Counted from the stretch's first letter, positions 33,172 to 42,342 are shown. The stretch: DNA of 44,889 nt from Negativicutes bacterium (GCA_031292015.1 JARLHY010000031.1:1-44889), one strand, 5' to 3'. Notes: generated by a model from the sequence alone, not told the origin. Made by a program: numbers and translations.

Positions 33172-34508
33172 AGATCGTTGATGTTCGGCAAATGGCCGGC
33201 AGTGATGTCGCCGCCCTGTTGAAAAAACCGGATTTCGACGCTGTCGAGCTTGGGGCTGCAGCCACCGCCCGCATCGAGCGGGCCTTTGGCGAGAAGCTGT
33301 CGGCCGCGGCGGTGGTAGAGAAAATCGTAAGCGGTGTACGGACCCGGGGCGATGCTGCCGTACTGGAATATACTGAGATGATCGACGGGGTAAAGCTGAC
33401 GGCCGATACCCTGGCGGTCGGCGAGTCTGAGTTCGCCGCCGCCCTGGAAGCCGTGGACCCGTTGGTGTTGTCTTCCCTTCGCAAGGCGGTGGCCAATGTC
33501 CGCCGCTACCATGAGGAGCAGCTGCCCAAGTCGTGGCTCAGCTACCGGGAACACGGCGCCATCCTCGGCCAGAACTGTCTTCCCCTGGAGCGTGTCGGCA
33601 TCTATGTCCCCGGCGGCACCGCCGCCTATCCTTCTTCGGTGATCATGAACGCCGTACCCGCGGCCGTGGCCGGGGTCGGGGAGATTGTCATGGTTGTGCC
33701 GCCGGCCCGGGACGGGACGGTAAATCCGTATGTGCTCGCCGCCGCCCGCGAGGCAGGCGTGTCGAAGATTTTCAAGGTGGGCGGGGCTCAGGCCATTGCC
33801 GCCCTGGCCTTCGGCACCGCGACCATCCCCAAGGTGGATAAGATCACCGGGCCAGGCAATATTTTCGTCACTTTGGCAAAAAAAGCGGTCTATGGTTACT
33901 GCGGCATCGACATGCTGGCCGGACCGAGCGAGATACTGATCGTGGCCGACGATACCGCCGACCCGACCTATGTGGCTGCTGATATGCTCAGCCAGGCCGA
34001 GCATGACCCGCTGGCCTCCTGCATTGTCATCACCGACAGCCCGGCGCTGGCCGAGCGGGTGGCCGAGGAAGCCGAAAGCCAGCTGGCCCGCCTGCCCCGC
34101 CGGGAAACCGCCGCCGCAGCGCTGGACAGGAACGGCCTCATCATCATCGCCGCAAGCGTTTTTGCGGCGATGGATCTGGCCAACCTCGCGGCGCCGGAGC
34201 ATCTGGAGATTCTCACCGCCGAGCCGTTCCGGCTGCTGCCGCTGGTGCGCCACGCCGGCGCGGTATTTCTCGGGCCGTATTCGCCCGAGCCGCTGGGGGA
34301 CTATCTGGCCGGCCCGAACCATGTGCTGCCGACCGGCGGCACGGCCCGCTTTTATTCGGTGCTGAATGTCGAAACATTTATGAAAAGGACCAGCGTGATC
34401 GCCTATACCAGGGAAGCGCTGGCCGCGGTGAGCGAGGACGTCATCCGTCTGGCTGACGCCGAGGGCCTTGAGGCCCACTCCAACGCGGTGAGGATAAGGG
34501 GGAAATAG
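33168..34508 (+). CDS. hisD: Histidinol dehydrogenase
   Basis: 446 residues. Catalyses the two NAD-dependent oxidations of histidinol to histidine. Motifs include PGGTAAYPSSVIMNAVPAAVAGV, GGAQAIAALAFGTATIPKVDKITGPGNIFVTLAKK (active-site/zinc region), DMLAGPSEILIVADDTADPTYVAADMLSQAEHD and the C-terminal HVLPTGGTARFYSVLNVETFMKR. It is longer by about 15 residues than E. coli HisD, within the family range. ATGA overlap with hisG. Confidence 0.96.
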   Translation: MKIVDVRQMAGSDVAALLKKPDFDAVELGAAATARIERAFGEKLSAAAVVEKIVSGVRTRGDAAVLEYTEMIDGVKLTADTLAVGESEFAAALEAVDPLVLSSLRKAVANVRRYHEEQLPKSWLSYREHGAILGQNCLPLERVGIYVPGGTAAYPSSVIMNAVPAAVAGVGEIVMVVPPARDGTVNPYVLAAAREAGVSKIFKVGGAQAIAALAFGTATIPKVDKITGPGNIFVTLAKKAVYGYCGIDMLAGPSEILIVADDTADPTYVAADMLSQAEHDPLASCIVITDSPALAERVAEEAESQLARLPRRETAAAALDRNGLIIIAASVFAAMDLANLAAPEHLEILTAEPFRLLPLVRHAGAVFLGPYSPEPLGDYLAGPNHVLPTGGTARFYSVLNVETFMKRTSVIAYTREALAAVSEDVIRLADAEGLEAHSNAVRIRGK

Positions 34509-34509
34509 C

Positions 34510-35562
34510 ATGATGGAACTTAGAGCAGGGCTCAATACCCTGAAAACATACAGTATCGAAGAAGGAGATTGGGCCGTCAAACTGGATGCCAACGAATGCG
34601 CCCACAACCTGCCGGCCTTGGTGCGGCAGCGGCTGGCCGAGCGACTGGCGGCGCTGCCCTTTAACCGGTATCCCGAAATCACCCAGTACGGGCTGCGCCG
34701 CCAGATCGCCGTCAGTCTGGGACTGGAGCCTGACAATGTTTCGATAGGCAACGGCTCAAGCCAGCTGTTGCAGGCTTTGTGCTTTATTTACGGCGGTCGC
34801 GGACGGAAACTGATTTATCCCCAGCCGTCATTTTCAATGTACGGCATCTACTGCCGCCTGGCTGACAGCCAGCCGGTCCCGCTGGACCTGGAACCCGATT
34901 TCAGCCTGCCGCCGGAAAAGGTGCTGGCCGCAGCCAGCCGCGAACAGGCCAGCCTGATCATTCTCTGCAATCCCAATAATCCCACCGGCACGGTGACGCC
35001 GCTGGCGGAGGTGGAAGCCGTCATCGCCGGCGCCGGGTGCCCGGTGGTGGTGGACGAGGCTTATATGGAATTTTCGGATCAGTCGGCGCTGGGACTATTG
35101 GGCAAGTATCCGAATCTGATCGTGGCCCGGACCTTTTCCAAGGCCTACGGCCTGGCGTCGGCCCGGATGGGCTACGCGCTGGCCAGCCGGGAAATCACGG
35201 CGGCCCTGGGTAAGGTACTGCTGCCTTACAACATCGGTATGCTGTCGCTGGTTGCTGCTGAGACCGTTTATGAATTCCGGGCCGAATTTGCCGCTTCCAT
35301 CGCCGCGACGCTGGCCGAACGGGAGCGCCTGGCAAAGGCTTTCCGGCAATGGCCGGACTTTGAGGTCTTCCCGTCGGCGACCAACTTTTTGCTGGTCAGA
35401 ACCGCGGCAGCGGGAGAACTGGCCACAAGTCTCGCGGCGGCAGGGATCTGCATCCGCGACTTCAGCAGAGCTCCCGGTCTGGAAAACTGCCTGCGGATCA
35501 CGGTGGGCACGGCGGCGGAAAATGACACCCTGCTCGCGGTAATCCGCAAGTTCAGGCAATAA
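34510..35562 (+). CDS. hisC: Histidinol-phosphate aminotransferase
   Basis: 350 residues, class I/II PLP aminotransferase. It transaminates imidazole acetol phosphate. The start LKTYSIEEGDWAVKLDANECAHNLP is the HisC substrate/PLP region; SLGLEPDNVSIGNGSSQLLQAL, ILCNPNNPTGT, VVVDEAYMEFSDQSA and the Schiff-base lysine in RTFSKAYGLASARMGY are all present, with the final Arg in LRITVG. Only 1 base separates it from hisD. Confidence 0.95.
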   Translation: MMELRAGLNTLKTYSIEEGDWAVKLDANECAHNLPALVRQRLAERLAALPFNRYPEITQYGLRRQIAVSLGLEPDNVSIGNGSSQLLQALCFIYGGRGRKLIYPQPSFSMYGIYCRLADSQPVPLDLEPDFSLPPEKVLAAASREQASLIILCNPNNPTGTVTPLAEVEAVIAGAGCPVVVDEAYMEFSDQSALGLLGKYPNLIVARTFSKAYGLASARMGYALASREITAALGKVLLPYNIGMLSLVAAETVYEFRAEFAASIAATLAERERLAKAFRQWPDFEVFPSATNFLLVRTAAAGELATSLAAAGICIRDFSRAPGLENCLRITVGTAAENDTLLAVIRKFRQ

Positions 35563-35592
35563 TTTTTACTGATAAAGGCGAGGTGGAGAAGA

Positions 35593-36183
35593 GTGACCAA
35601 CCGCACAGCTGACGTGGCAAGAAAAACAAATGAGACCGACATCAGGCTTTCCCTGAACCTGGACGGCTGCGGCCAGGCCGAGGTCAGCACAGGCATCGGC
35701 TTTTTCGATCATATGTTGAATCTGTGGGCCAAACACGGACTGTTTGATCTGGCGGTCGAGGCCCGGGGCGATCTTCAGGTCGACGGGCATCACACCGTGG
35801 AAGATACCGGCATCGTGCTCGGCCAGGCGCTGGCCCGGGCCCTGGGGGACAAAAGCGGCATCCGCCGCTACGGTACGGCTTTCGTGCCGATGGACGAAGC
35901 CCTGGCCATGGTCGTGGTCGACATCAGCGGACGGCCCTTCCTGCAGTGCGACCTCAATCTCACAGCCGCAAAGATCGGTGACTACGACGGCGAGCTGACC
36001 GAGGAGTTTCTGCGGGCGCTGGCGGTGAACGCCGGACTGACTGTCCATGTGCGGCTGCTGTCAGGCAAAAATGCCCACCATATCACCGAAGCGGTATATA
36101 AGGCGCTGGGGCGGGCGTTGGCCGAGGCCAGCCGCAAGGACGAGCGGATCACCGGCGTGTTGTCCACCAAAGGGGTATTATAG
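35593..36183 (+). CDS. hisB: Imidazoleglycerol-phosphate dehydratase
   Basis: 196 residues, the monofunctional dehydratase, without the phosphatase domain found in enterobacterial HisB. GTG 35593 gives TNRTADVARKTNETDIRLSLNLDG. The manganese site is built from FDHMLN, HHTVEDTGIVLGQAL and HHITEAVYKALGRAL, all His/Glu-rich motifs conserved in the family. Since the histidinol-phosphatase activity is missing here, a separate enzyme is needed. Confidence 0.95.
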   Translation: MTNRTADVARKTNETDIRLSLNLDGCGQAEVSTGIGFFDHMLNLWAKHGLFDLAVEARGDLQVDGHHTVEDTGIVLGQALARALGDKSGIRRYGTAFVPMDEALAMVVVDISGRPFLQCDLNLTAAKIGDYDGELTEEFLRALAVNAGLTVHVRLLSGKNAHHITEAVYKALGRALAEASRKDERITGVLSTKGVL

Positions 36184-36197
36184 CGGAGGATGAAGTC

Positions 36198-36803
36198 ATG
36201 ATAGCAATTATTGATTACGGGGTAGGCAATCTCTATAGCGTGGAAAAAGCCTTTGCCCAACTGGGGGCCGAAGCTGTCGTCACGAGTGACCCGATGGTTA
36301 TCGCCGGTGCTGGCAAGGTCGTTCTTCCCGGGGTGGGCGCTTTCGGTGACTGTATGAACAACCTGCGGGAGTATAAACTTGTCGAGGTAATCCGCCAGGT
36401 CGCCAAAGATAAGCCTTTTCTCGGCATCTGCCTGGGCCTGCAGCTGCTGTTCGAAGGCAGTGAGGAAGATCCGGGAGTGCCGGGACTGGGAATTTTGCCG
36501 GGAATGGTCCGCAAGATCGTCGCCCCCGAGCTGAAGATTCCCCATATGGGCTGGAACAGCCTGAGTTTTCGCGGACCGAGCCCGCTGTTTGCCGGCCTGC
36601 CGGCCGAGGCTTATGTGTACTTCGTCCACAGCTATCACGCCGTTCCGGCCGATCCGGCGCTGATCACCGCGGTCACCGACTACGGCGGAGGCGTCACTGC
36701 GGCGGTCGGCCGCGCCAACATCCAGGCCGTACAGTTTCATCCCGAAAAATCCGGCACTGTCGGGCTGCAAATACTGCGAAATTTTAAGGAGCTGGCGTCA
36801 TGA
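36198..36803 (+). CDS. hisH: Imidazole glycerol phosphate synthase, glutaminase subunit
   Basis: 201 residues. Class I glutamine amidotransferase that delivers ammonia to HisF. The nucleophile Cys is in FLGICLGLQLLFEGSEE; the His-Glu pair is in VQFHPEKSGTVG. The start MIAIIDYGVGNLYSVEKAF is standard. It overlaps hisA by 4 bases. Confidence 0.96.
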   Translation: MIAIIDYGVGNLYSVEKAFAQLGAEAVVTSDPMVIAGAGKVVLPGVGAFGDCMNNLREYKLVEVIRQVAKDKPFLGICLGLQLLFEGSEEDPGVPGLGILPGMVRKIVAPELKIPHMGWNSLSFRGPSPLFAGLPAEAYVYFVHSYHAVPADPALITAVTDYGGGVTAAVGRANIQAVQFHPEKSGTVGLQILRNFKELAS

Positions 36804-37534
36804 TTATTTTCCCGGCCATTGATATCCGTGGCGGCCGCTGCGTTCGCCTTGTCGAAGGGCGTTTTGACGCCGAGACGGTATTTGCCGATAACCCGCTGGA
36901 TATGGCCCGTCGCTGGGCGCAAGAAGGCGCCGAATATCTGCATGTGGTCGATCTGGACGGGGCGCTGGCCGGCAAGCCGGTCAATACCGAGGTTATTGCC
37001 GCTATTACCAAAGCGGTGGATATTCCGGTTCAGCTCGGCGGCGGAATCAGGACACTGGAGAGTATCGCCGTGCTGCTCGACGCCGGGGTGGCCCGGGTAA
37101 TCCTGGGCTCGGTGGCGGTGAAGCAGCCTGAATTGGTGCGGCAGGCCTGTACCAAGTATGGCGACCGGATCGTGGTGGGCATCGATGCCCGTGACGGCCA
37201 GGTCGCGGTGGAAGGCTGGGGCGTGAGCGGCGGTGTGGCGGCGGAGGAATTGGCTGTGAAGATGGCGGCCGCAGGTGTCGCCCGGATCATTTACACCGAC
37301 ATTGCCCGCGACGGCACCCTCACCGGGGTCAACGTGGCGGCTACCCAAAGCCTGGCCCGGGCCGCAGGCATTCCGGTGATCGCCTCCGGCGGTGTCAGCA
37401 GCCTGGACGACGTCACTGCCGTGAAAGCGGCTCAGACCGACGGCGTCGAGGGCGTGATCATCGGCAAAGCGCTGTATACCGGCGCGGTGAAGCTGCCGGA
37501 AGTCATCCGGGCGGCGCGGGGAGGGGAGCGGTAG
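36800..37534 (+). CDS. hisA: ProFAR isomerase
   Basis: 244 residues, (beta-alpha)8 barrel. It opens the ribose of ProFAR. The catalytic Asp is in [17 protein letters not shown]; the second is in [15 protein letters not shown]. The symmetric half-barrel phosphate loops are [10 protein letters not shown] and [11 protein letters not shown]. Abuts hisF directly. Confidence 0.96.
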   Translation: MIIFPAIDIRGGRCVRLVEGRFDAETVFADNPLDMARRWAQEGAEYLHVVDLDGALAGKPVNTEVIAAITKAVDIPVQLGGGIRTLESIAVLLDAGVARVILGSVAVKQPELVRQACTKYGDRIVVGIDARDGQVAVEGWGVSGGVAAEELAVKMAAAGVARIIYTDIARDGTLTGVNVAATQSLARAAGIPVIASGGVSSLDDVTAVKAAQTDGVEGVIIGKALYTGAVKLPEVIRAARGGER

Positions 37535-38293
37535 ATGTACACGAAACGAATCATACCCTGCCTGGACGTGAAAGACGGCCGGGTGGTGAAAGGAACCAAT
37601 TTTGTCAGCCTGCGCGACGCCGGCGACCCGGTGGAACTGGCGTCGGTATATGATAAGGAAATAGCCGATGAGCTGGTGTTTCTCGACATCACCGCCTCGT
37701 CTGACGAGCGCGACACCATGGTTGATGTGGTGCGCCGGACGGCGGCCCAGGTGTTTATCCCCTTCACCGTTGGCGGTGGCATCCGCTCGGTGGAGGATAT
37801 CCGTAAAATGCTCAAAGCCGGCGCCGACAAGGTGTCCCTCAACACAGCGGCGGTCAAGAAACCGGAGCTGATCGCCGAGGGCGCCAAACGTTTCGGCTGC
37901 CAGTGCATCGTGCTGGCGGTGGACGCGCGGCAGACCGGCCCGGATAAGTGGGAGGTCTACATCAACGGTGGCCGCACGCCCACCGGCGTCGACGTGCTGG
38001 AGTGGGTCCGGCGGGGTACCGCCCTGGGAGCGGGGGAAATCCTGCTCACCAGTATGGATAAGGACGGCACCAAGGACGGCTATGATATCCCGCTGACCCG
38101 CGCGGTGTCCGAAGCGGTGAACGTGCCGGTGATCGCTTCCGGCGGTGCCGGCGAAATGGGGCACTTCTACGACGTGCTGACCGCCGGCAGGGCCGACGCG
38201 GTACTGGCGGCATCGGTCTTCCACTATGGGCAGTTCACCGTCCGCCAGGTTAAAGAATATCTTAGGTCCCGGGGAGTGGAGGTAAGGCTATGA
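37535..38293 (+). CDS. hisF: Imidazole glycerol phosphate synthase, cyclase subunit
   Basis: 252 residues. Forms imidazole glycerol phosphate and AICAR, the latter returning to purine synthesis. Catalytic Asp in [16 protein letters not shown] and the second Asp in [14 protein letters not shown]; phosphate loops [10 protein letters not shown] and [16 protein letters not shown] output links this block to the pur operon in the window. Confidence 0.96.
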   Translation: MYTKRIIPCLDVKDGRVVKGTNFVSLRDAGDPVELASVYDKEIADELVFLDITASSDERDTMVDVVRRTAAQVFIPFTVGGGIRSVEDIRKMLKAGADKVSLNTAAVKKPELIAEGAKRFGCQCIVLAVDARQTGPDKWEVYINGGRTPTGVDVLEWVRRGTALGAGEILLTSMDKDGTKDGYDIPLTRAVSEAVNVPVIASGGAGEMGHFYDVLTAGRADAVLAASVFHYGQFTVRQVKEYLRSRGVEVRL

Positions 38294-38937
38294 ATATTGA
38301 TGTTATCAAATTTAACGAGCAGGGCCTGGTGCCGGCTGTCATCCAGGACGTGGCCAGTGCAGCGGTGCTGATGCTGGCTTATATGAATGAAGAAGCGCTG
38401 CGCAAGACGGCCGCCACCGGCGTGACCTGGTTTTACAGCCGCAGCCGCCGCTGCCTGTGGCAAAAAGGCGAGACCTCGGGCAATGTGCAGAAGGTGCGCG
38501 AGCTTTACTACGACTGCGACGGCGACACCGTTCTGGTGAAGGTGGAGCAGAGCGGCGCCGCCTGCCATGAGGGCACCTTCTCCTGTTTCAGCCGCAGGCT
38601 GGACAGCGACGCCCCGGCGGAAGTCTCCGGGAATGCGGCGGCTGACGCCAAACCGGCAGCGGCCATTCTCCATGAGCTGTATCATGTCATCAACGACCGC
38701 AAGGTCAATCCGAAGGAAGGCTCATACACCAACTACCTGTTTGACAAAGGCCAGGACAAAATCCTGAAGAAGGTCGGCGAAGAGTCGTCCGAAACCATCA
38801 TCGCCTCCAAGAACAACAGCAAACAGGAGATCCTTTACGAGATGGCGGACCTTTGGTACCACTGCCTGGTGCTGCTGGCCTACCACGGCATTACCCCCAC
38901 TGAGCTGCTGGGTGAGCTGGCGGGACGGCGGAAGTAG
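38290..38937 (+). CDS. hisIE: Bifunctional PR-AMP cyclohydrolase / PR-ATP pyrophosphohydrolase
   Basis: 215 residues, HisI and HisE fused. The N-terminal cyclohydrolase (about residues 1-108) has [32 protein letters not shown] and the metal-site [26 protein letters not shown]. The HisE half (about 118-215) has [39 protein letters not shown] with the Glu/Asp-rich helix. It is the last gene of the operon, with a terminator 51 bases downstream. Confidence 0.96.
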   Translation: MNIDVIKFNEQGLVPAVIQDVASAAVLMLAYMNEEALRKTAATGVTWFYSRSRRCLWQKGETSGNVQKVRELYYDCDGDTVLVKVEQSGAACHEGTFSCFSRRLDSDAPAEVSGNAAADAKPAAAILHELYHVINDRKVNPKEGSYTNYLFDKGQDKILKKVGEESSETIIASKNNSKQEILYEMADLWYHCLVLLAYHGITPTELLGELAGRRK

Positions 38938-38987
38938 CGTAACACGGCGAACCAGACGAAGGTCTAAGTGCAATAAGACAGGAAAAA

Positions 38988-39017
38988 ACAAGCTGACTGG
39001 CGTCAGCTTGTTTTTTT
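38988..39017 (+). terminator. Terminator of the his operon
   Basis: ACAAGCTGAC (38988-38997) and GTCAGCTTGT (39002-39011) around TGGC, followed by seven T residues. Strong and canonical. Confidence 0.95.
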
Positions 39018-39109
39018 GTATATCTGCTCCCAAGACGAATTGGTTCTCATCGTTTCGTAAAGAATTTGCTTTACAAGGATCAAAAGATTGTCTGTGGGGA
39101 GGACGAGAC

Positions 39110-39487
39110 ATGCTGCAAATCCCGTCAGACTTTGAAGCTCTTATGCAAATGAAGGCGCATCTGTTTGAGGCCAGAAGATTGTATTGGTACTCGACCCTAT
39201 TTTCTTTGCAATGGTGGCTCAATTTGTCGGCCAATCTCACCAGCATACCGATAACCTTTATGCTTATTTACCAATATTATCCTGAAGCGAAAGCCTTTCT
39301 ATGGGTAACCATAGCAATTTCCCTGCTTTTTTCCTTTGTTATTGAACCGCTGCTTGTTTGGTTGGGTATTTATCGGTTATATCACTGGACATACTGTTGT
39401 TCTTTTCCAATTTATATTCTGTTGTCAGTTGCTTTTCGCCTGATAACGAAAAGGATCTTTGCGATTCAGTCCGGACATGGCAAATAG
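39110..39487 (+). CDS. CBO0543-like membrane protein, short form
   Basis: 125 residues from ATG 39110 behind GGGGAGGA; the open frame extends to 38912 through the his terminator and is not a real start. Three hydrophobic segments: about residues 45-58, 62-85 and 97-115. The C-terminal half (PITFMLIYQYYPEAKAFLW..SFVIEPLLVWLGIYRLYHWTY..SFPIYI) has the pattern of the CBO0543 family seen in spore-forming Firmicutes. The N-terminal Trp-rich segment is shorter than usual, which suggests a partial or naturally short copy. Function unknown; base use is markedly A+T-rich relative to the his genes. Confidence 0.65.
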   Translation: MLQIPSDFEALMQMKAHLFEARRLYWYSTLFSLQWWLNLSANLTSIPITFMLIYQYYPEAKAFLWVTIAISLLFSFVIEPLLVWLGIYRLYHWTYCCSFPIYILLSVAFRLITKRIFAIQSGHGK

Positions 39488-39548
39488 TCGACGGCAGTCT
39501 TTTGATCGGGTTGCCGATAAGGGGTGCAGAGCGGTAAAACAATTCGTT

Positions 39549-39680
39549 TTAAAGCCGTTTGTCGTATTCCTTTTCAAGCTCGTCCAGCAGTTTGCCGATA
39601 CTGGCCCGACTGCGGCCGGGATCGAGGGGGTTGATGAGGTCGGAATGGCTGATGACCTGGGGAAAATTTATCTTTTCCAT
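39549..39680 (-). CDS. Small hypothetical protein, 43 residues
   Basis: Minus-strand ORF with ATG 39680, preceded by AGGGAG at 9 bases, and stop at 39549. Sequence begins MEKINFPQVISHSDLIN and ends in a charged helix LLDELEKEYDKRL. It lies downstream of the DNA glycosylase gene on the same strand, 29 bases from its stop, and so is probably cotranscribed. No known family was recognised; short length limits the certainty. Confidence 0.5.
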   Translation of the reverse strand: MEKINFPQVISHSDLINPLDPGRSRASIGKLLDELEKEYDKRL

Positions 39681-39709
39681 GTATTTCGCTCCCTTGCTAT
39701 CGGTTTCAG

Positions 39710-40249
39710 CTATTGTTCCCCCGGAGCAGCCTGTTTATGTTTCAGGAAACGGCAAAGCTCGTGCAGTTCCTGGTAGTAGGCCAGTTGTTCGGAAAACAGC
39801 AGGCGGTTCAGGCCGCTGGGTGAGGGCACGACAAAGTCGATCACGCCGGGGACGACGCTTTCCGGCTGGCGGCCGCAGTTTACGGCCGATTTGGCAACGA
39901 ACTCCTTGTAGACACCGATGCCGGCATAGCAGGCAGTCAGTGGCCTGAACCGCGTCAGCTTTTCCGTTAGGACCGTCCGTCCTTCGCGGAATTCGGCTTT
40001 GCTGATCTCGGCGGCGGTACGGCTGGGGCGGGCGACAATGTTGGTGATGCCGCAGCCGAATTCAGGCAGCTGCCCGTCTTCCTCGGCCTTTAGCTGGCGC
40101 GGGGTGAAGCCGGCGGCGTGGAGCAGCTTCCAGAATTTATTGGAATAGCCGGCAAAATGATGGCCGGTTTCGGCGGAACGGGCTCCGGGATTGAAACCGA
40201 CAAAAACGACAGTAAGACCGGGGGTGAGGATGTCGCGGACTTCCTTCAT
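39710..40249 (-). CDS. mug: Mismatch-specific uracil/thymine DNA glycosylase (Mug family)
   Basis: 179 residues. Family 2 uracil-DNA glycosylase that removes U or T from G mispairs. The water-activating loop is VVFVGFNPGARSAETGHHFAGYSNKFWKLLHAAGF, with the family GxNPG start; the intercalation motif is PSPSGLNR, comparable with NPSGLSR of E. coli Mug. Length fits the family. GGAGAA precedes ATG 40249. It runs opposite to the genes around it, with the small ORF downstream on the same strand. Confidence 0.88.
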   Translation of the reverse strand: MKEVRDILTPGLTVVFVGFNPGARSAETGHHFAGYSNKFWKLLHAAGFTPRQLKAEEDGQLPEFGCGITNIVARPSRTAAEISKAEFREGRTVLTEKLTRFRPLTACYAGIGVYKEFVAKSAVNCGRQPESVVPGVIDFVVPSPSGLNRLLFSEQLAYYQELHELCRFLKHKQAAPGEQ

Positions 40250-40439
40250 AAATTCTCCTTTACGGCATGTTTTTAAAGTGCCGTTTTCTTTATTTATTTT
40301 TAAATGACTGTAATAAGATTAGTTTTGTTAAGATTGTGTTAAATTTTTGTTAAAATTGTAGTATTTAAAAGGTATTTGTCAAATAAAGGCGAATGCGACG
40401 TATCTATTAGCAATAATTACTTGTAGAGGAGAAAACTAC
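40250..40439. other. A+T-rich intergenic region
   Basis: A 190-base region of notably low G+C, containing TTAAAATTGTAGTATTTAA-type promoter-like sequence near 40351-40370 that could drive the downstream gene. No stronger element seen. Confidence 0.4.
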
Positions 40440-41549
40440 ATGCTTCTGATTTGGCATAACCTTTCCGGCAAAAAGAAACAGTTTATTATCCTGTTTTCTT
40501 TGGCTATCTTGGTCCTCTACTCACTTGTTACGTTTTACAGCGCATCCACCATGTATAACAACAGAATGCACGCGAGTGAAAACCATGTGGCAAGGATGAA
40601 TCCCACCGCGGCCGAACCCGGGAGAACTCCGCCTGACCCCCTGCCGGAAGGTGGAAATTATGCCACTGTGAAAATTGGGACCTATATCGATGATGTAGAC
40701 AGTCTTTCCATAAAGGATTCTAACTGGACAACCAATTTCTATGTCTGGTTTAACTGGAATGGGGACAAGACCTTGGATCCCGGCGGGAAAATGGTGCTTG
40801 TTGATGGTGTAATCAACAAGAAAGATCTTTTAGAAGACTATCATGACATTAATGGTGTAAATTATCAGCGTTACAAGATTTCTGCCAAAATAATCAAGTT
40901 TTATGATACAACCCGCGTCCCTATCGAAAACCAGATGTTGAACATCTACATTGAGGACGGCGCCCGGGACGGCACCAAATTGCGTTTTGAAGCCGATTCC
41001 TCATCGAATCTCAGTTCCAGGATAACGATTCCCGGGTACCGCATCATCAGGAGCAGCAATGTAGTCAAGACTCATACCTATAGGTCCTCCTACGGCGACC
41101 CTAAAGTGGAACCAAATGCTCAAAAAGTATTTTCCCAATATATCTATGCTATGGAAATCAATCGAATTGATTACGGCCTTTACATTAAGCTGTTTCTTTC
41201 TCTGTTCGCAGCCCTTCTCCTGACTCTGTCCAGTTTCTTTATCAAGCCGTCCGATATCGGGCCGCGGTTTTCGCTGCCGACAGGCGCATATTTCGGCGCA
41301 GTGGCAAACTCTTATGTAGTCAATTCGATTCTGCCGTCTTCTGGTTCCTTCGGACTGGTTGATCACGTTGCCGGCATCGGTTTGTTTACCATCTTCCTAT
41401 CGATTGCGCTGTCGCTGGTCTCCCATTTTTTATACGTGCGCAAGGACGAAAAGGATTTGTCGGCAGTGTTGGACCGTGCCATGTTCTGTGTTGTCGGGGT
41501 TAGTTGCCTGATCGCAAATATCGTTATCCCGTTGTGCGCACGCGGTTAA
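40440..41549 (+). CDS. Membrane protein with ligand-gated ion channel-like architecture
   Basis: 369 residues; ATG 40440 after AGAGGAG. An N-terminal TM segment (14-33) is followed by about 210 residues predicted to be outside the membrane and beta-rich, then four TM helices (about 247-268, 278-297, 308-332, 344-365). This matches the order of prokaryotic pentameric ligand-gated channels (GLIC is 359 residues). FYVWFNWNGDKTL (100-112) resembles the VWLRWTDxRL strand, and the M2-M3 junction SILPSSGSFGLVDHVAGIGLF resembles LPRTxYxTxxDxxI. No Cys-loop disulphide is seen. I cannot test it by search and the role is unknown. Its base use is A+T-richer than the neighbours. Confidence 0.6.
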   Translation: MLLIWHNLSGKKKQFIILFSLAILVLYSLVTFYSASTMYNNRMHASENHVARMNPTAAEPGRTPPDPLPEGGNYATVKIGTYIDDVDSLSIKDSNWTTNFYVWFNWNGDKTLDPGGKMVLVDGVINKKDLLEDYHDINGVNYQRYKISAKIIKFYDTTRVPIENQMLNIYIEDGARDGTKLRFEADSSSNLSSRITIPGYRIIRSSNVVKTHTYRSSYGDPKVEPNAQKVFSQYIYAMEINRIDYGLYIKLFLSLFAALLLTLSSFFIKPSDIGPRFSLPTGAYFGAVANSYVVNSILPSSGSFGLVDHVAGIGLFTIFLSIALSLVSHFLYVRKDEKDLSAVLDRAMFCVVGVSCLIANIVIPLCARG

Positions 41550-41721
41550 TGCAAAAAGGAAACCCTAATCCGTCAAATAGCGAGGGGCAATGAGGACAGG
41601 ACATTCTTCATTGCCTTTTTTGTGTTTTTACGGCAGGATTAGGGGTCTGGCGGGAGGAATATCTTTAACAGCCGCTCTATTACTGCGGCGAAAAATTGGC
41701 TGGATGCGAGGCGACAATGAT

Positions 41722-42282
41722 ATGAAAATTGCGTTTGTCATCTACCCTGATATGACGGCCCTGGATTTCGTCGGAATCTTCGATCCCCTGACCAGGCTCA
41801 AGACCATGGGGTTCATGGATGATCTCACCTGGGAGATTTGCGCCTATACCGACGCCGAGGTTCGCGATGGCGCAGGCCTGCGGTTTACGCCCGATAAAGT
41901 CGGACATTCCCTCGGGCACTATGATATGGTGGTGCTGCCAGGCGGATTCGGTTCGCGGAAGCTGGCCAAGGATCCCGCCTTTATCGACTGGCTCAGGACA
42001 GCGGCCCGCTGTCCGCTGAAAGTCTCGGTCTGCACCGGGGCGCTGCTGTGGGGCGCGGCAGGCTTTCTGGCCGACAAACCGGCCACAACCCATCCCGGAG
42101 CCTACGACAATCTGCGGGATTATTGCCGGGAGGTCGTGCCCGACCGGGTGGTGGACGCCGGCGATGTCATCACTTCCCGCGGAGTGACGGCTGCCATTGA
42201 TATCGGTCTGTACCTGTGCGAGAAACTGGCCGGGCGGGAGGCTCGCGAGGACATCCGCCGCCAGATGGATTATCAGTGCTGA
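41722..42282 (+). CDS. DJ-1/PfpI-family protein
   Basis: 186 residues from ATG 41722; upstream ATG 41590 and 41704 are in frame but lack a good ribosome site. A glutaminase-like class I fold: IAFVIYPDMTALDFVGIFDPL, YDMVVLPGGFGSRKLA, the nucleophile elbow VSVCTGALLWGAAGFL with Cys104 and a His at residue 124, and SRGVTAAIDIGLYL. The combination resembles isonitrile hydratase and ThiJ-like proteins in this family. Reaction not assignable by eye. 60 bases upstream of the permease gene and on the same strand. Confidence 0.85.
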   Translation: MKIAFVIYPDMTALDFVGIFDPLTRLKTMGFMDDLTWEICAYTDAEVRDGAGLRFTPDKVGHSLGHYDMVVLPGGFGSRKLAKDPAFIDWLRTAARCPLKVSVCTGALLWGAAGFLADKPATTHPGAYDNLRDYCREVVPDRVVDAGDVITSRGVTAAIDIGLYLCEKLAGREAREDIRRQMDYQC

Positions 42283-42342
42283 TGCGCCTGCCGCCGGGAC
42301 GGTTATTGTCCGCGAACTAAAGAAGAACTAAGGACGGGTGTC

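Noticed and set aside
33057..34751. 564-codon minus-strand ORF opposite hisG/hisD
   Set aside because: Antisense to a firm his operon; no recognisable motif.
36737..38224. 495-codon minus-strand ORF opposite hisA/hisF
   Set aside because: Antisense to firm his genes; no recognisable motif.
38912..39109. Extended N-terminus of the CBO0543-like protein
   Set aside because: The extension crosses the his terminator and lacks a ribosome site; ATG 39110 has one.
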